DNA of 64,000 nucleotides, taken from positions 1,265,772-1,329,771 of the forward strand of contig NZ_WTYS01000001.1 in assembly GCF_009827545.1 (NCBI RefSeq), given 5' to 3'. A model generated the notes under the pieces. The model had not been told where the DNA came from and made no database searches. It saw nothing but the letters and a program-made list of their open reading frames with translations. Positions 54,201-63,807 of this stretch are shown here, one piece after another (position 1 is the stretch's first letter; each line of letters opens with the position of its first letter). Source of the stretch: Pontixanthobacter gangjinensis. GTDB lineage: Bacteria; Pseudomonadota; Alphaproteobacteria; Sphingomonadales; Sphingomonadaceae. A program made the translations under genes and the position numbers.

Positions 54201-55618
54201 GATTGGCTCCCCGTCGTTGTATCTGACAAACCAAGCGCCGCACGCGCCTTGGCAACTTGCTTGCTTACTTGGCTTGGCGCGGTTCCGCCATAGGAAGCAC
54301 GCGCGGCAACCGATGCCTCAACCGACAGGGCCGAAAAGACCCGCTCGTCAATCCTCGCATCAATGGCTTGCAAGTCCACCAGCGACAATGCGTCGAGCGC
54401 GATGCTTTTGCTCTCTGCCAGTTTCACAGCTGCGCCGGTAATGTGATGCGCCTCGCGGAACGGAATGTCCGCCTGCGTCACCAGCCAATCAGCCAGATCG
54501 GTCGCGGTGGCATAGCCAAGCTCTGCTGCCTGCCGCATTCTCTCGGTCTTGAACGTGCTGTCAGCCACCATGCCGGTCATTGCTGCGATTGACAGGCCGA
54601 TCAGGCTTGCCGCCTCGAACACTGGCGGCTTATCGTCCTGCATGTCCTTGGAATAGGCGAGCGGGAGGCCCTTCATAGTGATCATCAGCGATGTTGCCGC
54701 GCCGATGATCCGCCCCGCATGGCCGCGCACCAATTCGGCGGCGTCCGGATTCTTTTTTTGCGGCATGATTGAACTGCCGGTGCTGAGCGAGTCTGCCATA
54801 CGGACAAACCCGAAAGGCTGGCTCGCCCAGATGATGAATTCTTCTGCAAGGCGAGACAGATGCAGCGAGATCTGGCTCACTGCCATCAGATAATCGAGCG
54901 CGAAATCGCGGTCTGACACGGCATCGAGACTGTTCGCTGTAGGGCGGTCAAACCCGAGCGCCGCTGATGTCGCATCGCGGTCAATCGGGAACCCGGTTCC
55001 GGCAAGTGCTGCCGAACCGAGCGGGCTTTCATTCATCCGCACACGCGCATCGGCAAGCCGCGAACGGTCACGCCGGAGCATTTCATAATAGGCCATCAGA
55101 TGGTGGCCCAACGTCACGGGCTGCGCGGTTTGCAAATGGGTGAAGCCTGGCATGATGCTGCCTGCATGGATACCAGCTTGTGTGACCAAGGCGCGCTGCA
55201 AGGCTTCTAATCCGGCGTCGGTTTGGTCGATGGTTTCGCGAACCCACAGGCGAAAATCGGTTGCCACCTGATCGTTGCGGCTGCGTGCTGTGTGCAAGCG
55301 CCCAGCCACCGGGCCGATCAATTCGGCAAGCCGGCTTTCGGTGGTCATATGGATGTCTTCGAGGTCCCAGTCTTCGGGCACGCCGTTCGCTTCATATTCT
55401 GCTGCGACTGCATCCAGACCATCTGCAATTGTCTGTGCGTCTCCGGCTGTAACAATCGCTTGCGCGCCCAACATTGCGACATGCGCTTTGCTCGCGGCGA
55501 TATCTTGACGCCACAATGCCTTGTCAAACGGGATTGAGGCGTTGATTTCGCGCATGATCGCACTAGGTCCTTCAGCGAACCTTCCACCCCACATTTGATT
55601 GGAACCTGCCTTGTCCAT
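54197..55618 (-). CDS. argH: Argininosuccinate lyase
   Basis: Splits argininosuccinate to arginine and fumarate. Seen: [11 protein letters not shown] near the N-terminus, [48 protein letters not shown], and the signature [11 protein letters not shown]. 473 residues from ATG 55618. The longer frame upstream has no plausible start and overlaps the tlpA-like gene. First gene of the argH-lptM-like-lysA-siroheme operon. 5' ends overlap with the divergent gene. Confidence 0.96.
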   Translation of the reverse strand: MDKAGSNQMWGGRFAEGPSAIMREINASIPFDKALWRQDIAASKAHVAMLGAQAIVTAGDAQTIADGLDAVAAEYEANGVPEDWDLEDIHMTTESRLAELIGPVAGRLHTARSRNDQVATDFRLWVRETIDQTDAGLEALQRALVTQAGIHAGSIMPGFTHLQTAQPVTLGHHLMAYYEMLRRDRSRLADARVRMNESPLGSAALAGTGFPIDRDATSAALGFDRPTANSLDAVSDRDFALDYLMAVSQISLHLSRLAEEFIIWASQPFGFVRMADSLSTGSSIMPQKKNPDAAELVRGHAGRIIGAATSLMITMKGLPLAYSKDMQDDKPPVFEAASLIGLSIAAMTGMVADSTFKTERMRQAAELGYATATDLADWLVTQADIPFREAHHITGAAVKLAESKSIALDALSLVDLQAIDARIDERVFSALSVEASVAARASYGGTAPSQVSKQVAKARAALGLSDTTTGSQS

Positions 55619-56201
55619 ACGATTATCGCTCACGCGGAATGCCTTGCTTGTAGCTGGCCTCAGTCTGGCCCTTGGTAGCTGCGATAGGGAAGCAGCCAAT
55701 CCTGCGCAAGAACAGGGCGCATTGGCGGGTGCCAAGCAAAGCTTGGTCGGGGAAATCGATACTGCCCGCGCTGGCGAGCTGCTTCCCGCGATGAATGTCA
55801 CTGATCTCGGTGGTAAGGTGCTCAATCTCGGGGCGCTACAAGGCCAGCCGGTGCTACTCAATGTGTGGGCCACCTATTGCGCGCCGTGCGTGGTGGAAAT
55901 GCCGATGCTCGACGATCTTGCCGACGATCTTGACGGTAAAGTCAGGGTGCTGACGGTCAGTCAGGATTTGCAGGGCGGCGAGGTGGTCGCGCCTTTCTTT
56001 GCTAAGATGAATTTCAGAAATCTTGAACCGTGGATGGAAACCAATGGCGAGCTTGGCTTCGCATTGGCCAGCGGTGTGTTGCCTACCACAGTTCTATATG
56101 ATTCAAGCGGCCAAGAGGTATGGCGCGTGGTCGGTGATTATGATTGGTCGGGCGCCGAGGCACGCGAAGCGATATTGGCGGCTGTAGAAAACACCGGGTA
56201 A
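55611..56201 (+). CDS. TlpA/ResA-like thioredoxin-fold lipoprotein
   Basis: Membrane-anchored periplasmic disulfide reductase-like protein. Seen: lipoprotein signal with LALGSC, then a thioredoxin fold with the redox motif WATYCAPC (CxxC), [24 protein letters not shown], and a conserved Pro near VLPTTVLYD. About 196 residues. No ATG: TTG 55611 (used) gives a well-formed signal peptide; TTG 55599 and 55644 are alternatives. With 55611 it overlaps the argH 5' end by 8 bases (20 if 55599). Confidence 0.85.
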   Translation: MSIRLSLTRNALLVAGLSLALGSCDREAANPAQEQGALAGAKQSLVGEIDTARAGELLPAMNVTDLGGKVLNLGALQGQPVLLNVWATYCAPCVVEMPMLDDLADDLDGKVRVLTVSQDLQGGEVVAPFFAKMNFRNLEPWMETNGELGFALASGVLPTTVLYDSSGQEVWRVVGDYDWSGAEAREAILAAVENTG

Positions 56202-56204
56202 TCG

Positions 56205-56505
56205 GGTACTTTGAGCCCCAATTGCTGAAGCAGCGCGCCATGCGATCGCCCGTCTTGATTTAGGCGCCACAGACGGTCAATCTCTGCCCCGCGCTCCTAG
56301 GTGGTCTGAGACCGACAAGGGCTTTCTAGCGCCGCCATGCCGGTTGGTTGCAGCATCATGCCAGACCCGACGGACGCAGGCGCGTCAAATTGGTCAAACA
56401 GAACGATGGAATGCCCCTGCCGCGAAAGCAACAACGCGCTGGCAAGACCGGATATCCCGCAACCGGCAATAGCAATCTTGAGAGGAGCTGCTTGTGTCCT
56501 CTGAC
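56205..56505 (-). pseudogene. Relic of a FAD-dependent monooxygenase (N-terminus)
   Basis: The 365-base gap 56202-56566 has no intact gene. On the minus strand one frame reads an N-terminal FAD-binding segment with IAIAGCGISGLASALLLS (GxGxxG), then IVLFDQF, GSGMMLQPTGMAAL, a TAG at 56297-56299, and continues in the same frame with ERGAEIDRLWRLN. These are typical of the salicylate hydroxylase/UbiH-type family (Rossmann loop, LQPTGM, RGAxIDRL). The reading then ends at the tlpA-like gene. Inferred: a degraded gene, cut by one nonsense codon and truncated on its 3' side. Confidence 0.75.
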
Positions 56506-56566
56506 GCCAATTGTAGCGAATGCCGCAAAAATGCGAATCAGCCGATGCTGTTTGGGAAGACAGGCC

Positions 56567-56642
56567 TGGTGGGCGCTGACGGGTTCGAACCGCCGACCCT
56601 CTCGGTGTAAACGAGATGCTCTACCAACTGAGCTAAGCGCCC
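56567..56642 (-). tRNA. tRNA-Val (anticodon TAC)
   Basis: Read on the minus strand from 56642: acceptor GGGCGCT paired with AGCGCCC, D-arm GCTC ... GAGC, anticodon stem TCTCG/CGAGA with loop TTTACAC (TAC at 34-36), T-loop TTCGAAC, discriminator A and encoded CCA at 56567-56569. All stems pair perfectly. Confidence 0.97.
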
Positions 56643-56744
56643 GATCCTAGACCGGAAGCGATGCTCATAGCGGGGAAAAGTTCAAAATCAATTGCGAAGT
56701 GTGATTTCTTTGCTCCTTATTGTCTGCCTCGCTATGGGCTGGGT

Positions 56745-57725
56745 ATGATTCAGAAGCACATAAAGGTATTCGCTACCGGCGGTACAATCGCCGGAATCGC
56801 CGGTTCTGCGACGAGGCGCGACTATCGTCCCGGCCAATTGGGCATAGACGAATTTCTGGCGAAAGTCGCCGAATTGGACTTGCCCGCGAAGCTGGTGGGC
56901 GAACAATTCGCCAATATCGGCTCGGAAGATATGAACCCGGAACTGTGGCGCCGTCTGCATGACGCGGCCAGCGCGGCAATGTATGATGACGCTTGCTTGG
57001 GCGTGATTATCACGCACGGCACAGACACGGCGGAGGAAACCGCGTTCCTCCTCGACCAAACGCTGCCGACTGCCAAACCTGTCGTGCTGGCAGGCGCGAT
57101 GCGCGCCGCTGATGCAGTTGGCAGCGACGGTTTGCGCAATTTTGCCAATGCGGTGCGGGTGGCAGGTGATCCCGAAGCGGCTGGGCGCGGAGTGCTGGTG
57201 GTGATGAGCGATCGTGTGTTTGCCGCACGCGATGCACGCAAGGCGCACACAGAGAATGTCGATGCGTTCAAGGGCTTCCCGAGAGGGCCGGTTGGTTACG
57301 TCACTCCGACTTCGCTTGAATGGTTCGGTCCCGCTTGGCGCGCTGGCGAACCGGCGCGTTATGCATTCTTTGACGCGATGCCGAAGGTCCCGATCATCTA
57401 TGCCTATGCCGGCATGTCAGCCGACAATGTCACGCAAGCGCTTGATGGCGGGGCCAAGGGCTTGGTGCTGGCCGGATTTGGGCACGGCAATGCACCACGC
57501 GGGATCCGCGATGCGCTGGCTGATGCTGTGCGTCAGGGTGTGGCGGTAGTCCGTTCGTCACGAGTGGATGAGGGCTTGGTTGACCGCGAGCCCGAGGATG
57601 ACGCTGCGGGCTTTATCGCAGCGCGGGCATTAGGGCCGGCAAGAGCAAGAATATTATTGCAATTGCTGCTAGCGAACGGGATCACCGACCCCGTTCGCGC
57701 TCAGGTGGAATTCGGCCGCAGATAG
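56745..57725 (+). CDS. Asparaginase (type II-like L-asparaginase family)
   Basis: Hydrolyses L-asparagine to aspartate. Seen: N-terminal KVFATGGTIAGIAG with the nucleophilic Thr, VIITHGTDTAEETAFLLD with the second catalytic Thr and Asp, and LVLAGFGHGNAP. 326 residues. Start ATG 56745 is preferred over 56661 because it places the TGGTIAG motif near the N-terminus as in homologues; no export signal is visible, so a cytoplasmic type is more likely than a periplasmic one, despite the overall type II resemblance. Glutaminase activity cannot be excluded. Confidence 0.88.
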   Translation: MIQKHIKVFATGGTIAGIAGSATRRDYRPGQLGIDEFLAKVAELDLPAKLVGEQFANIGSEDMNPELWRRLHDAASAAMYDDACLGVIITHGTDTAEETAFLLDQTLPTAKPVVLAGAMRAADAVGSDGLRNFANAVRVAGDPEAAGRGVLVVMSDRVFAARDARKAHTENVDAFKGFPRGPVGYVTPTSLEWFGPAWRAGEPARYAFFDAMPKVPIIYAYAGMSADNVTQALDGGAKGLVLAGFGHGNAPRGIRDALADAVRQGVAVVRSSRVDEGLVDREPEDDAAGFIAARALGPARARILLQLLLANGITDPVRAQVEFGRR

Positions 57726-57746
57726 GGGCCGAGTATAAGGGCGGTG

Positions 57747-58856
57747 TTAGCCGTGCGGCGTGACGAGATATTTCTCGCCGGTCTTCATTTGGCGATAATC
57801 CATCACCGCTTCCTTGGTCAGCATTTCTTCGAGTGTGACTTTACGCTTGTAACTGCTGGCAAAAGTGGTGGTGAGATTGTCGAGCACACGCTTCCGCATC
57901 CGCATGACCGTTTCCATACCGGCGTTGGCAAGGAACGGCGTGAGCAACCAGCCGGACAGGGTGAAGCCAAAGCCATAGCTCGGCGTCAGGATTGTCGGGC
58001 CCATATCGAGGCGGCCATAGATGAACATGCGTTTTTGCTGGTTTGAACCATAGCGCGAATATTCAGTCATCTTTGAAACGGCAACTTGCTCCATCGCTTT
58101 GAAGACATGATCGGTCGCCTGACCGCCGCCAATCGGGTCAAAGCCGTAGAATGCGTCGGTTGCATCGATGGCTTCGCGCAATTGCTTCATGAAATCATCG
58201 TCCGACGAATTGACGACATATTTCGCGCCGAGGCTTTTTAGAAGTTCGACGTGCTCTGCTTTGCGCACGATATTGACCAATTCGATGTTGTCTTCCTGAC
58301 AGATCTTGATCAGCATTTGGCCGAGGTTGGATGCGGCAGCAGTGTGAACGATGGCCTTCTGGCCGTCCATTTTCGCATTTTCGACAAAGCCCAGCGCAGT
58401 CATTGGATTGACGAAGGCAGATGCGCCATCTTCACACGAATGATCGCCCAATGGCAGGCACATGGCAGCATCGGCGATGCAATATTGGCTGTATGCGTTG
58501 CCGGGAACGCAAGCGACTCGCTGGCCCATCAGGCCTTTGGCCATGTCGCTATCGCCTGTTGCTACAACGGTGCCAGCGCCTTCATTGCCAGCTGGAAGTT
58601 TCTGACCGTGTCGCGCCTTCGAACCGGTGTTGAACGGCTCGGGCATTTTGGCGACAAATTTGCCGGGAGAATATTCGGCATTTTCCAGATCGGCTGCGCT
58701 GGTTAGGATAGCCAAATCCGATGGGTTGATCGGAGCCGCTTCCATTTTGACCAGCACCTGATTACCCGTGGGTTCGGGGAAGGTCACGTCCTCAATCTCC
58801 ACCGTTAGCGTTCCGTCGGCTGTGAGGGTGGTAAATAGCTGTTTTCCGGTGGTCAT
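57747..58856 (-). CDS. Zinc-less MDR-family oxidoreductase (quinone oxidoreductase-like)
   Basis: 369 residues, medium-chain dehydrogenase/reductase fold. Seen: substrate domain near the N-terminus (VLVKMEAAPINPSDLAIL), NEGAGTVVATG, GQRVACVPGNAYSQYC, NAKMDGQKAIVHTAAASNLGQML (nucleotide-binding region, Rossmann type), and LLKSLGAKYVVNSSDDDF. The zinc-ligand Cys/His set of alcohol dehydrogenases is absent. Known members reduce quinones or enones with NAD(P)H; substrate unknown. Read convergently with the asparaginase gene (21 bases between). Confidence 0.85.
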   Translation of the reverse strand: MTTGKQLFTTLTADGTLTVEIEDVTFPEPTGNQVLVKMEAAPINPSDLAILTSAADLENAEYSPGKFVAKMPEPFNTGSKARHGQKLPAGNEGAGTVVATGDSDMAKGLMGQRVACVPGNAYSQYCIADAAMCLPLGDHSCEDGASAFVNPMTALGFVENAKMDGQKAIVHTAAASNLGQMLIKICQEDNIELVNIVRKAEHVELLKSLGAKYVVNSSDDDFMKQLREAIDATDAFYGFDPIGGGQATDHVFKAMEQVAVSKMTEYSRYGSNQQKRMFIYGRLDMGPTILTPSYGFGFTLSGWLLTPFLANAGMETVMRMRKRVLDNLTTTFASSYKRKVTLEEMLTKEAVMDYRQMKTGEKYLVTPHG

Positions 58857-58889
58857 TGAGTACTCTCCTGGTTGATCGCGTGTTTGTTC

Positions 58890-59648
58890 TTATTCGTCGG
58901 GGTAGCTTGCTTCTACGAAGTAGAGACCATGTGGGGGTGCATTCAACCCCAAAGTCTGTCTATCTTTTGCCTCAAGCGCTGCTTTGAGGTCATTTTCGGT
59001 CCAGCGGCCCATTCCGATATAGGCAAGGCAGCCAACCATCGAGCGCACTTGATGATGCAGGAAACTGCGGGCACGAGCCTCCACAAATACCCATTCAGAC
59101 CATTCATCCTTGCCGCGCTTTACGTCCAATTGGTCAAGGGTCTTAATCGGGCTTTTGGACTGGCAATGGGCAGACCGGAAGGTGGTGAAATCATGCTCGC
59201 CAGTCAAAATTTGCGCGGCATCATGCATTGCATCTGCATCCAGCGGCGTCGGAATCTGCCAAGCGCGATCCCGTTCAACCGTTAGCGGAGCGCGCCTGTT
59301 GCAGATACGGTAAATATAACTGCGCTCGTAACAGGAGAACCTCGCGTGCCAGTCATCGGGTTTGATCTCGCATTTGACTACTGAAACCGGATTGGGGCGT
59401 ATTTGCGCATTGATTGCTTCCATCACCCGAAACGGCGGCAGATGCGTGTCGATATCAACGTGGCACCGCATACCATAGGCGTGGACACCGGCATCGGTTC
59501 GGCCCGCAGACTGCATCCGCACGTCCTGACCAGAAAAAGCCTTCACCGCGTCTTCGACCGCGTTCTGGACAGTCATCCCCTGCGGCTGACGCTGGAGGCC
59601 AAGATAGGGTGTGCCATCAAATTCGAGAGTTAGTGCGAAGCGGGTCAA
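58890..59648 (-). CDS. truA: tRNA pseudouridine(38-40) synthase TruA
   Basis: Modifies U38-U40 in tRNA anticodon loops. Seen: catalytic [12 protein letters not shown] (Asp catalytic), [18 protein letters not shown] at the start, and [17 protein letters not shown] near the end. 252 residues. The start is TTG 59648, which overlaps the fmt stop as TTGA; no ATG is available. Coupled to fmt. Confidence 0.93.
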   Translation of the reverse strand: MTRFALTLEFDGTPYLGLQRQPQGMTVQNAVEDAVKAFSGQDVRMQSAGRTDAGVHAYGMRCHVDIDTHLPPFRVMEAINAQIRPNPVSVVKCEIKPDDWHARFSCYERSYIYRICNRRAPLTVERDRAWQIPTPLDADAMHDAAQILTGEHDFTTFRSAHCQSKSPIKTLDQLDVKRGKDEWSEWVFVEARARSFLHHQVRSMVGCLAYIGMGRWTENDLKAALEAKDRQTLGLNAPPHGLYFVEASYPDE

Positions 59649-60550
59649 ACGAGAGTAGTTCCTTCGGCAACGTCAACACCGCGAAGAAACTCGTCGAGAT
59701 CCATCTTCGGCTTGCCTGCGCGCTGGATGCGCAACGGGCGCAAGGCTCCCGCGCCGCAAGCAATGGTCAACTGATTGTCGAGGGTGACACCAACATCGCC
59801 TGAACCTTCGACCACTTCCGCCTTGAGAATTTTTACGCGCTCGCCATCCAATTCAAACCATGCGCCTGGGAACGGGGCGAGGGCGCGGATTTTGCGCTCG
59901 ATCACTTCGGCGGGGTCGCTCCAGTCAATGCGCGCTTCGGCCTTGTCGATCTTGGGGGCATAGGTTGCTTCGCTGTCATCTTGCTCCACCGCATGATGAA
60001 CCTCCAGCGTGCGCACTGTCCCGACCATCAATTGCGCGCCCAATTCGGCCAGTTCCTCAGTCAGTTCGCCGGTCGTCTTGTCTTCGATCGGTGTCCGCAC
60101 GGTCGCCAGCATCGGGCCGGTATCAAGACCTGCTTCCATCTGCATTATCGTGACACCGGTTCCGGGGTCACCCGCCATAATCGCCCGGTGGATAGGTGCC
60201 GCGCCGCGCCAACGCGGCAGGATTGAAGCATGTACATTCAGGCAGCCATGCACGGGAATATCGAGCACCGCCTGCGGCAGAATCATTCCATAGGCGGCGA
60301 CAACCGCAACGTCAGGTTTGAGGGCAGCGAATTCCTGTTGAGCCTCCGGCGTTTTAAGCGAAGTAGGACACCGAACTTCGATTCCGCGAATCTCGGCTTC
60401 TTTCTGCACGGCGGAGGGCTGCAACTTCTTGCCTCGGCCTGATGGACGCGGCGGCTGTGTATAGGCGGCGACGATTGTGTGCCCTGCATCATGCAAGGCG
60501 GCCAATGTCGGCACCGCGAAATCGGGCGTTCCCATGAAAATGATGCGCAT
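59645..60550 (-). CDS. fmt: Methionyl-tRNA formyltransferase
   Basis: Formylates initiator Met-tRNA. Seen: N-terminal [33 protein letters not shown]-like stretch with [24 protein letters not shown] (the catalytic Asn-His region and SLLP-type loop); [15 protein letters not shown]; and a C-terminal OB-like domain. About 301 residues from ATG 60550; a longer frame to 60586 is unlikely. 53 bases from the divergent recR. Its partner deformylase is encoded just beyond recR. Confidence 0.95.
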   Translation of the reverse strand: MRIIFMGTPDFAVPTLAALHDAGHTIVAAYTQPPRPSGRGKKLQPSAVQKEAEIRGIEVRCPTSLKTPEAQQEFAALKPDVAVVAAYGMILPQAVLDIPVHGCLNVHASILPRWRGAAPIHRAIMAGDPGTGVTIMQMEAGLDTGPMLATVRTPIEDKTTGELTEELAELGAQLMVGTVRTLEVHHAVEQDDSEATYAPKIDKAEARIDWSDPAEVIERKIRALAPFPGAWFELDGERVKILKAEVVEGSGDVGVTLDNQLTIACGAGALRPLRIQRAGKPKMDLDEFLRGVDVAEGTTLV

Positions 60551-60603
60551 GATTGAGTCTGTCGGCCTTCCTATTATCGGCCGCAAGCCCTATCTTTGCA
60601 TCC

Positions 60604-61212
60604 ATGGCATCGCAAGAGATTGAGACACTGGCATCGGCACTGGCACGGCTTCCCGGCCTGGGGCCGCGATCTGCGCGGCGTGCGGTGTTGTGGCTGGTCA
60701 AGCGGCGGGAGACTTCGCTTGGCCCCTTGCTGGAGGCGCTGGAGGCTGTCCGCGACCGGCTGGTCGAATGTGAAGTGTGCAGCAACGTCGACACGCAGAA
60801 CCCCTGCGGAATTTGCGCCGATCACAGGCGCGATCAACGCTCCCTCTGTGTGGTGGAGGATGTTTCGGATCTGTGGGCGCTTGACCGGGCGAAACTCTAT
60901 ACAGGCCGCTACCATGTACTGGGCGGGAAGCTGTCGGCAATGGAGGGCGTCAGGCCCGAGGATTTGAACATCGGTTCGCTGCTCGAACGAATTGCGGCCA
61001 AAGAAGACGGCATCGGGATCGAGGAAGTGGTGTTGGCGATGAACGCTACTCTGGAAGGACAAACCACCGCGCATTATCTGGCTGAACGTCTGGAGCAATT
61101 TCCGGTGCGCATCACCCAATTGGCGCATGGCCTGCCGGTCGGCGGTGAACTTGATTATCTGGACGAAGGAACCTTGGCACAAGCGCTAAGAGCGCGGCGT
61201 CCGGTAGGTTGA
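60604..61212 (+). CDS. recR: Recombination mediator protein RecR
   Basis: RecFOR pathway protein that helps load RecA on gapped DNA. Seen: helix-hairpin-helix near the N-terminus ([19 protein letters not shown]), a C4 zinc finger (CEVC ... CGIC), and a Toprim domain ([45 protein letters not shown]). About 202 residues from ATG 60604. It precedes def by 39 bases on the same strand. Confidence 0.97.
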   Translation: MASQEIETLASALARLPGLGPRSARRAVLWLVKRRETSLGPLLEALEAVRDRLVECEVCSNVDTQNPCGICADHRRDQRSLCVVEDVSDLWALDRAKLYTGRYHVLGGKLSAMEGVRPEDLNIGSLLERIAAKEDGIGIEEVVLAMNATLEGQTTAHYLAERLEQFPVRITQLAHGLPVGGELDYLDEGTLAQALRARRPVG

Positions 61213-61251
61213 CGCTTGCGGCGAGCCGCAAGCATCCCTAAATAGTCCTTT

Positions 61252-61821
61252 ATGGCTATCCGTGAAATTCTTGAAGTGCCGGACCCCCGGTTGAAAACCA
61301 TCTCGACACCTGTCGAAACATTCGATGACGAGCTCAAAACGCTGGTCGAAGATATGTTTGAGACGATGTATGACGCGCCGGGCATAGGCCTCGCGGCGAT
61401 ACAGGTTGGTGTGCCCAAACGCGTGCTGGTGATCGACTTGCAGCCCGAAGATGAAGAGGCCGAGCCTGAAGTGTGCAACGCCCATGGCGGCGAAGAGCAT
61501 ACGCATCAGCCGCTTAAGAAAGAGCCGCGCATCTTCATAAATCCCGAAATCCTCGATCCGGCAGAAGATCTGGTGACTTATCAAGAGGGCTGCCTGTCAG
61601 TACCTGAAATCTACGCCGATGTAGATCGCCCGGCCACTTGCCGCGTTCGCTATCAGGATCTGGACGGCAAGGTTCACGAGGAACAATTGGACGGATTGAT
61701 GGCGACCTGCATCCAGCATGAAATGGACCACCTAGAAGGTATCCTGTTTATCGACCATTTGAGCCGTCTGAAGAAGCAAATGGCATTGAAGAAGCTGGAG
61801 AAGTTTCGCAAAGCGGCTTGA
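61252..61821 (+). CDS. def: Peptide deformylase
   Basis: Removes the N-formyl group added via fmt. Seen: all three deformylase motifs: [18 protein letters not shown] and QHEMDHLEG (metal-binding Cys and two His). 189 residues, with a mid-sequence insertion carrying an acidic stretch and [10 protein letters not shown] that many enzymes lack. Followed by a convergent terminator. Confidence 0.96.
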   Translation: MAIREILEVPDPRLKTISTPVETFDDELKTLVEDMFETMYDAPGIGLAAIQVGVPKRVLVIDLQPEDEEAEPEVCNAHGGEEHTHQPLKKEPRIFINPEILDPAEDLVTYQEGCLSVPEIYADVDRPATCRVRYQDLDGKVHEEQLDGLMATCIQHEMDHLEGILFIDHLSRLKKQMALKKLEKFRKAA

Positions 61822-61830
61822 TGATTTGCA

Positions 61831-61866
61831 AAAAGGGCTCTCGAAATTACTCGAAAGCCCTTTTGA
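61831..61866. terminator. Convergent intrinsic terminator between def and the copper-storage-like gene
   Basis: AAAAGGGCTCTCGA (61831-61844) pairs with TCGAAAGCCCTTTT (61851-61864) around AATTAC, one C-A mismatch. A-rich before and T-rich after, so it can serve both strands. Confidence 0.85.
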
Positions 61867-61887
61867 AATGCCTGTCTGCAATCCTAA

Positions 61888-62289
61888 CTACGCTGCCTGA
61901 CTTAAGCCATTAAGCGCTTTCAAACAGTCGTCAGCGCACTCGCGGCACATTTTGGCGCAACGGCGACAGTGGTCGTTGTCATGCTTTTTGCATTCCTCAA
62001 TGCATGCCTCGCAAGCGGCAATGCAGGTTCGCAGCATCGACTCGATAATGCCAACATTCCCGGAGGTCCGTCTCGAAGCGACACGGTAGGTGGCGGTGCA
62101 AATGTCCGAGCAGTCTGAACAGGCTCGAATGCACGCTGCGGTATCCATATCCTCTGCACTGCAGGCGTCGGCGCAACTGTTACAGATCGCAGCGCAATAC
62201 ATTGCATGCTTCACTGCCTCACCCAGTTGCTCGTTGTAATCTGCGCCCACTTGCGGGTGATCTTGGATCATGGCTTTGATCGACATCAT
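61888..62289 (-). CDS. Cys-rich four-helix bundle protein (DUF326, copper-storage-like)
   Basis: 133 residues with 17 cysteines in CxxxC-like spacings along four predicted helices (CAAICNSCADAC; ACIRACSDCSDIC; ECKKHDNDHCRRCAKMCRECADDC). Known: DUF326/Csp proteins bind many Cu(I) ions through Cys lining the inside of a four-helix bundle. Seen: no export signal, so the cytosolic Csp3-like type is favoured. ATG 62289 is preceded by AAAGGAA; a second ATG follows directly. Read convergently with def and divergently from rmuC. Confidence 0.88.
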   Translation of the reverse strand: MMSIKAMIQDHPQVGADYNEQLGEAVKHAMYCAAICNSCADACSAEDMDTAACIRACSDCSDICTATYRVASRRTSGNVGIIESMLRTCIAACEACIEECKKHDNDHCRRCAKMCRECADDCLKALNGLSQAA

Positions 62290-62330
62290 CTATTCCTTTC
62301 AGTTGTTTAAGAGATAAGCGCATGGAGTAG

Positions 62331-62344
62331 TGGGAAAGTTCCCA
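62331..62344. promoter_or_regulatory. 14-bp palindrome in the Csp-like/rmuC divergent gap
   Basis: TGGGAA-AG-TTCCCA is a dyad with perfect 6-bp arms lying 42 bases before the Csp-like start and 54 bases before rmuC. It may be an operator for a metal-responsive regulator. The sequence does not clearly match a known CueR or CsoR site, so this is an inference. Confidence 0.3.
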
Positions 62345-62397
62345 ACCGATTTCATCCGGCCCTTTCCGTTTCCGTCTGTTCCAGCTATGTTCTAGCA

Positions 62398-63807
62398 ATG
62401 GAAATTTTTGAAATTGCTCTGATATTTGGCGCGCTCCTTCTTGGTGCCGCCGCCGGCTGGTTTGTTGGCTCTCGCCCTGTCGCTGAATGGCGTTTGCGGT
62501 TTGAAGAGCGCAACGGTGAGGCGAAAGCTGCGGTCGAGAAAGTAAGCCGCATGGCGCCTGAATTGGCGACGATGAGCGACCGAGCAGCGCGGGCTGATGG
62601 GCTGGCAGAAATGCTTGACCGGTCCCGCGAAGAATTGACCGGACTGAAAGCACAGGCTGCCGGATTCGCCGAGCAAAAGCGCTTGCTTGAAGAAAGCCGC
62701 GAGAAGTTGCTCAAAGAGTTCGAGAACACTGGGGCGCAGGTCCTTGGAAAAGCTCAGGAAGCATTTCTCACGCGCGCGAATGAGCGGTTCAAGCAGTCCG
62801 AAGAGGTCGGTGAACAACGGATCAAGGCTTTGCTCGAACCGGTTGGATTGCGGCTCAAGAATTATGAGGAGCAAGTGGCGATGCTCGAAGCCAAGCGGGT
62901 CGATGCGTTTGGCCAGCTGACTGGACTGATTGACAATATGCAGAAGGGTCAGGAAGAAGTCCGGCGAGAGGCGCAGCGGCTCGGCAACTCATTGACCAAT
63001 GCCCCCAAGGCGCGCGGGCGTTGGGGTGAGAGGGCGCTTCAAAATGTTCTCGAACAATGCGGACTGTCCCAGCACACAGATTTCAATCTGGAGCAGTCGG
63101 TCGATACTGCTGACGGACGGCTGCGCCCTGATGCTATCGTCAATGTGCCGGGCCAGAAAAAGCTGATCATCGACGCCAAAGTATCGCTTAATGCGTATCA
63201 AGAGGCGTTCGAGGCCGATGATGATGATGTGCGTAAATTGGCGCTCGGCGCTCACGCAAAATCAATGCGCAATCATGTGCAAACCTTGGGTGCAAAGAGC
63301 TACCAAAGCCAATTTGAGGATGCGCCTGACTACGTGGTGATGTTTGTTCCGGGTGAACATTTTATCGCTGCCGCGCTGGAAGCTGATCCTGATCTGTGGG
63401 ACTTTGCTTTCCAGAACGGCGTGTTGCTTGCATCGCCAACCAATCTGGTCGCGATCGCGCGCACCATCGCGCAGGTCTGGCGGCAGGACCAACTGGCCGA
63501 TGAAGCCCGCGAAATCGGCAAGGCAGGGGCCGAATTGTACAGCCGGCTTGAAACTGCATCCCAGCACCTGAAGCGGATGGGGTCGGGGTTGGAGTCAGCG
63601 GTAAAAAACTACAACAGTTTCGTTGGCAGTTTTGAGCGCAATGTCCTCTCTTCCGCCAAGCGCCTGTCTGAAAAAGGTATCGAGGTTGGCAAGCGTGAGA
63701 TTGAAGAAGTGCCGTTGGTTGAAAGCGCACCTCGCTACACCGCCGCTGATGTCGCAGACGAAACCGCGGCGCTTCCTGATCAATCCAAAGACGCTAGCAC
63801 CTCGTAA
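62398..63807 (+). CDS. rmuC: DNA recombination protein RmuC
   Basis: Seen: an N-terminal membrane segment (IFGALLLGAAAGWFVG), a long coiled coil (about 35-180, with repeated charged heptads), and the RmuC nuclease-like core (GRWGERALQNVLEQCGL, DGRLRPDAIVNVPGQKKLIIDAKVSLNAY, MFVPGEHFIAAALEADPDLWDFAF). 469 residues. Known: RmuC limits DNA inversions at short inverted repeats in E. coli and has a PD-(D/E)XK-related fold. Its 3' end overlaps the convergent methyltransferase gene by 28 bases. Confidence 0.94.
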   Translation: MEIFEIALIFGALLLGAAAGWFVGSRPVAEWRLRFEERNGEAKAAVEKVSRMAPELATMSDRAARADGLAEMLDRSREELTGLKAQAAGFAEQKRLLEESREKLLKEFENTGAQVLGKAQEAFLTRANERFKQSEEVGEQRIKALLEPVGLRLKNYEEQVAMLEAKRVDAFGQLTGLIDNMQKGQEEVRREAQRLGNSLTNAPKARGRWGERALQNVLEQCGLSQHTDFNLEQSVDTADGRLRPDAIVNVPGQKKLIIDAKVSLNAYQEAFEADDDDVRKLALGAHAKSMRNHVQTLGAKSYQSQFEDAPDYVVMFVPGEHFIAAALEADPDLWDFAFQNGVLLASPTNLVAIARTIAQVWRQDQLADEAREIGKAGAELYSRLETASQHLKRMGSGLESAVKNYNSFVGSFERNVLSSAKRLSEKGIEVGKREIEEVPLVESAPRYTAADVADETAALPDQSKDASTS

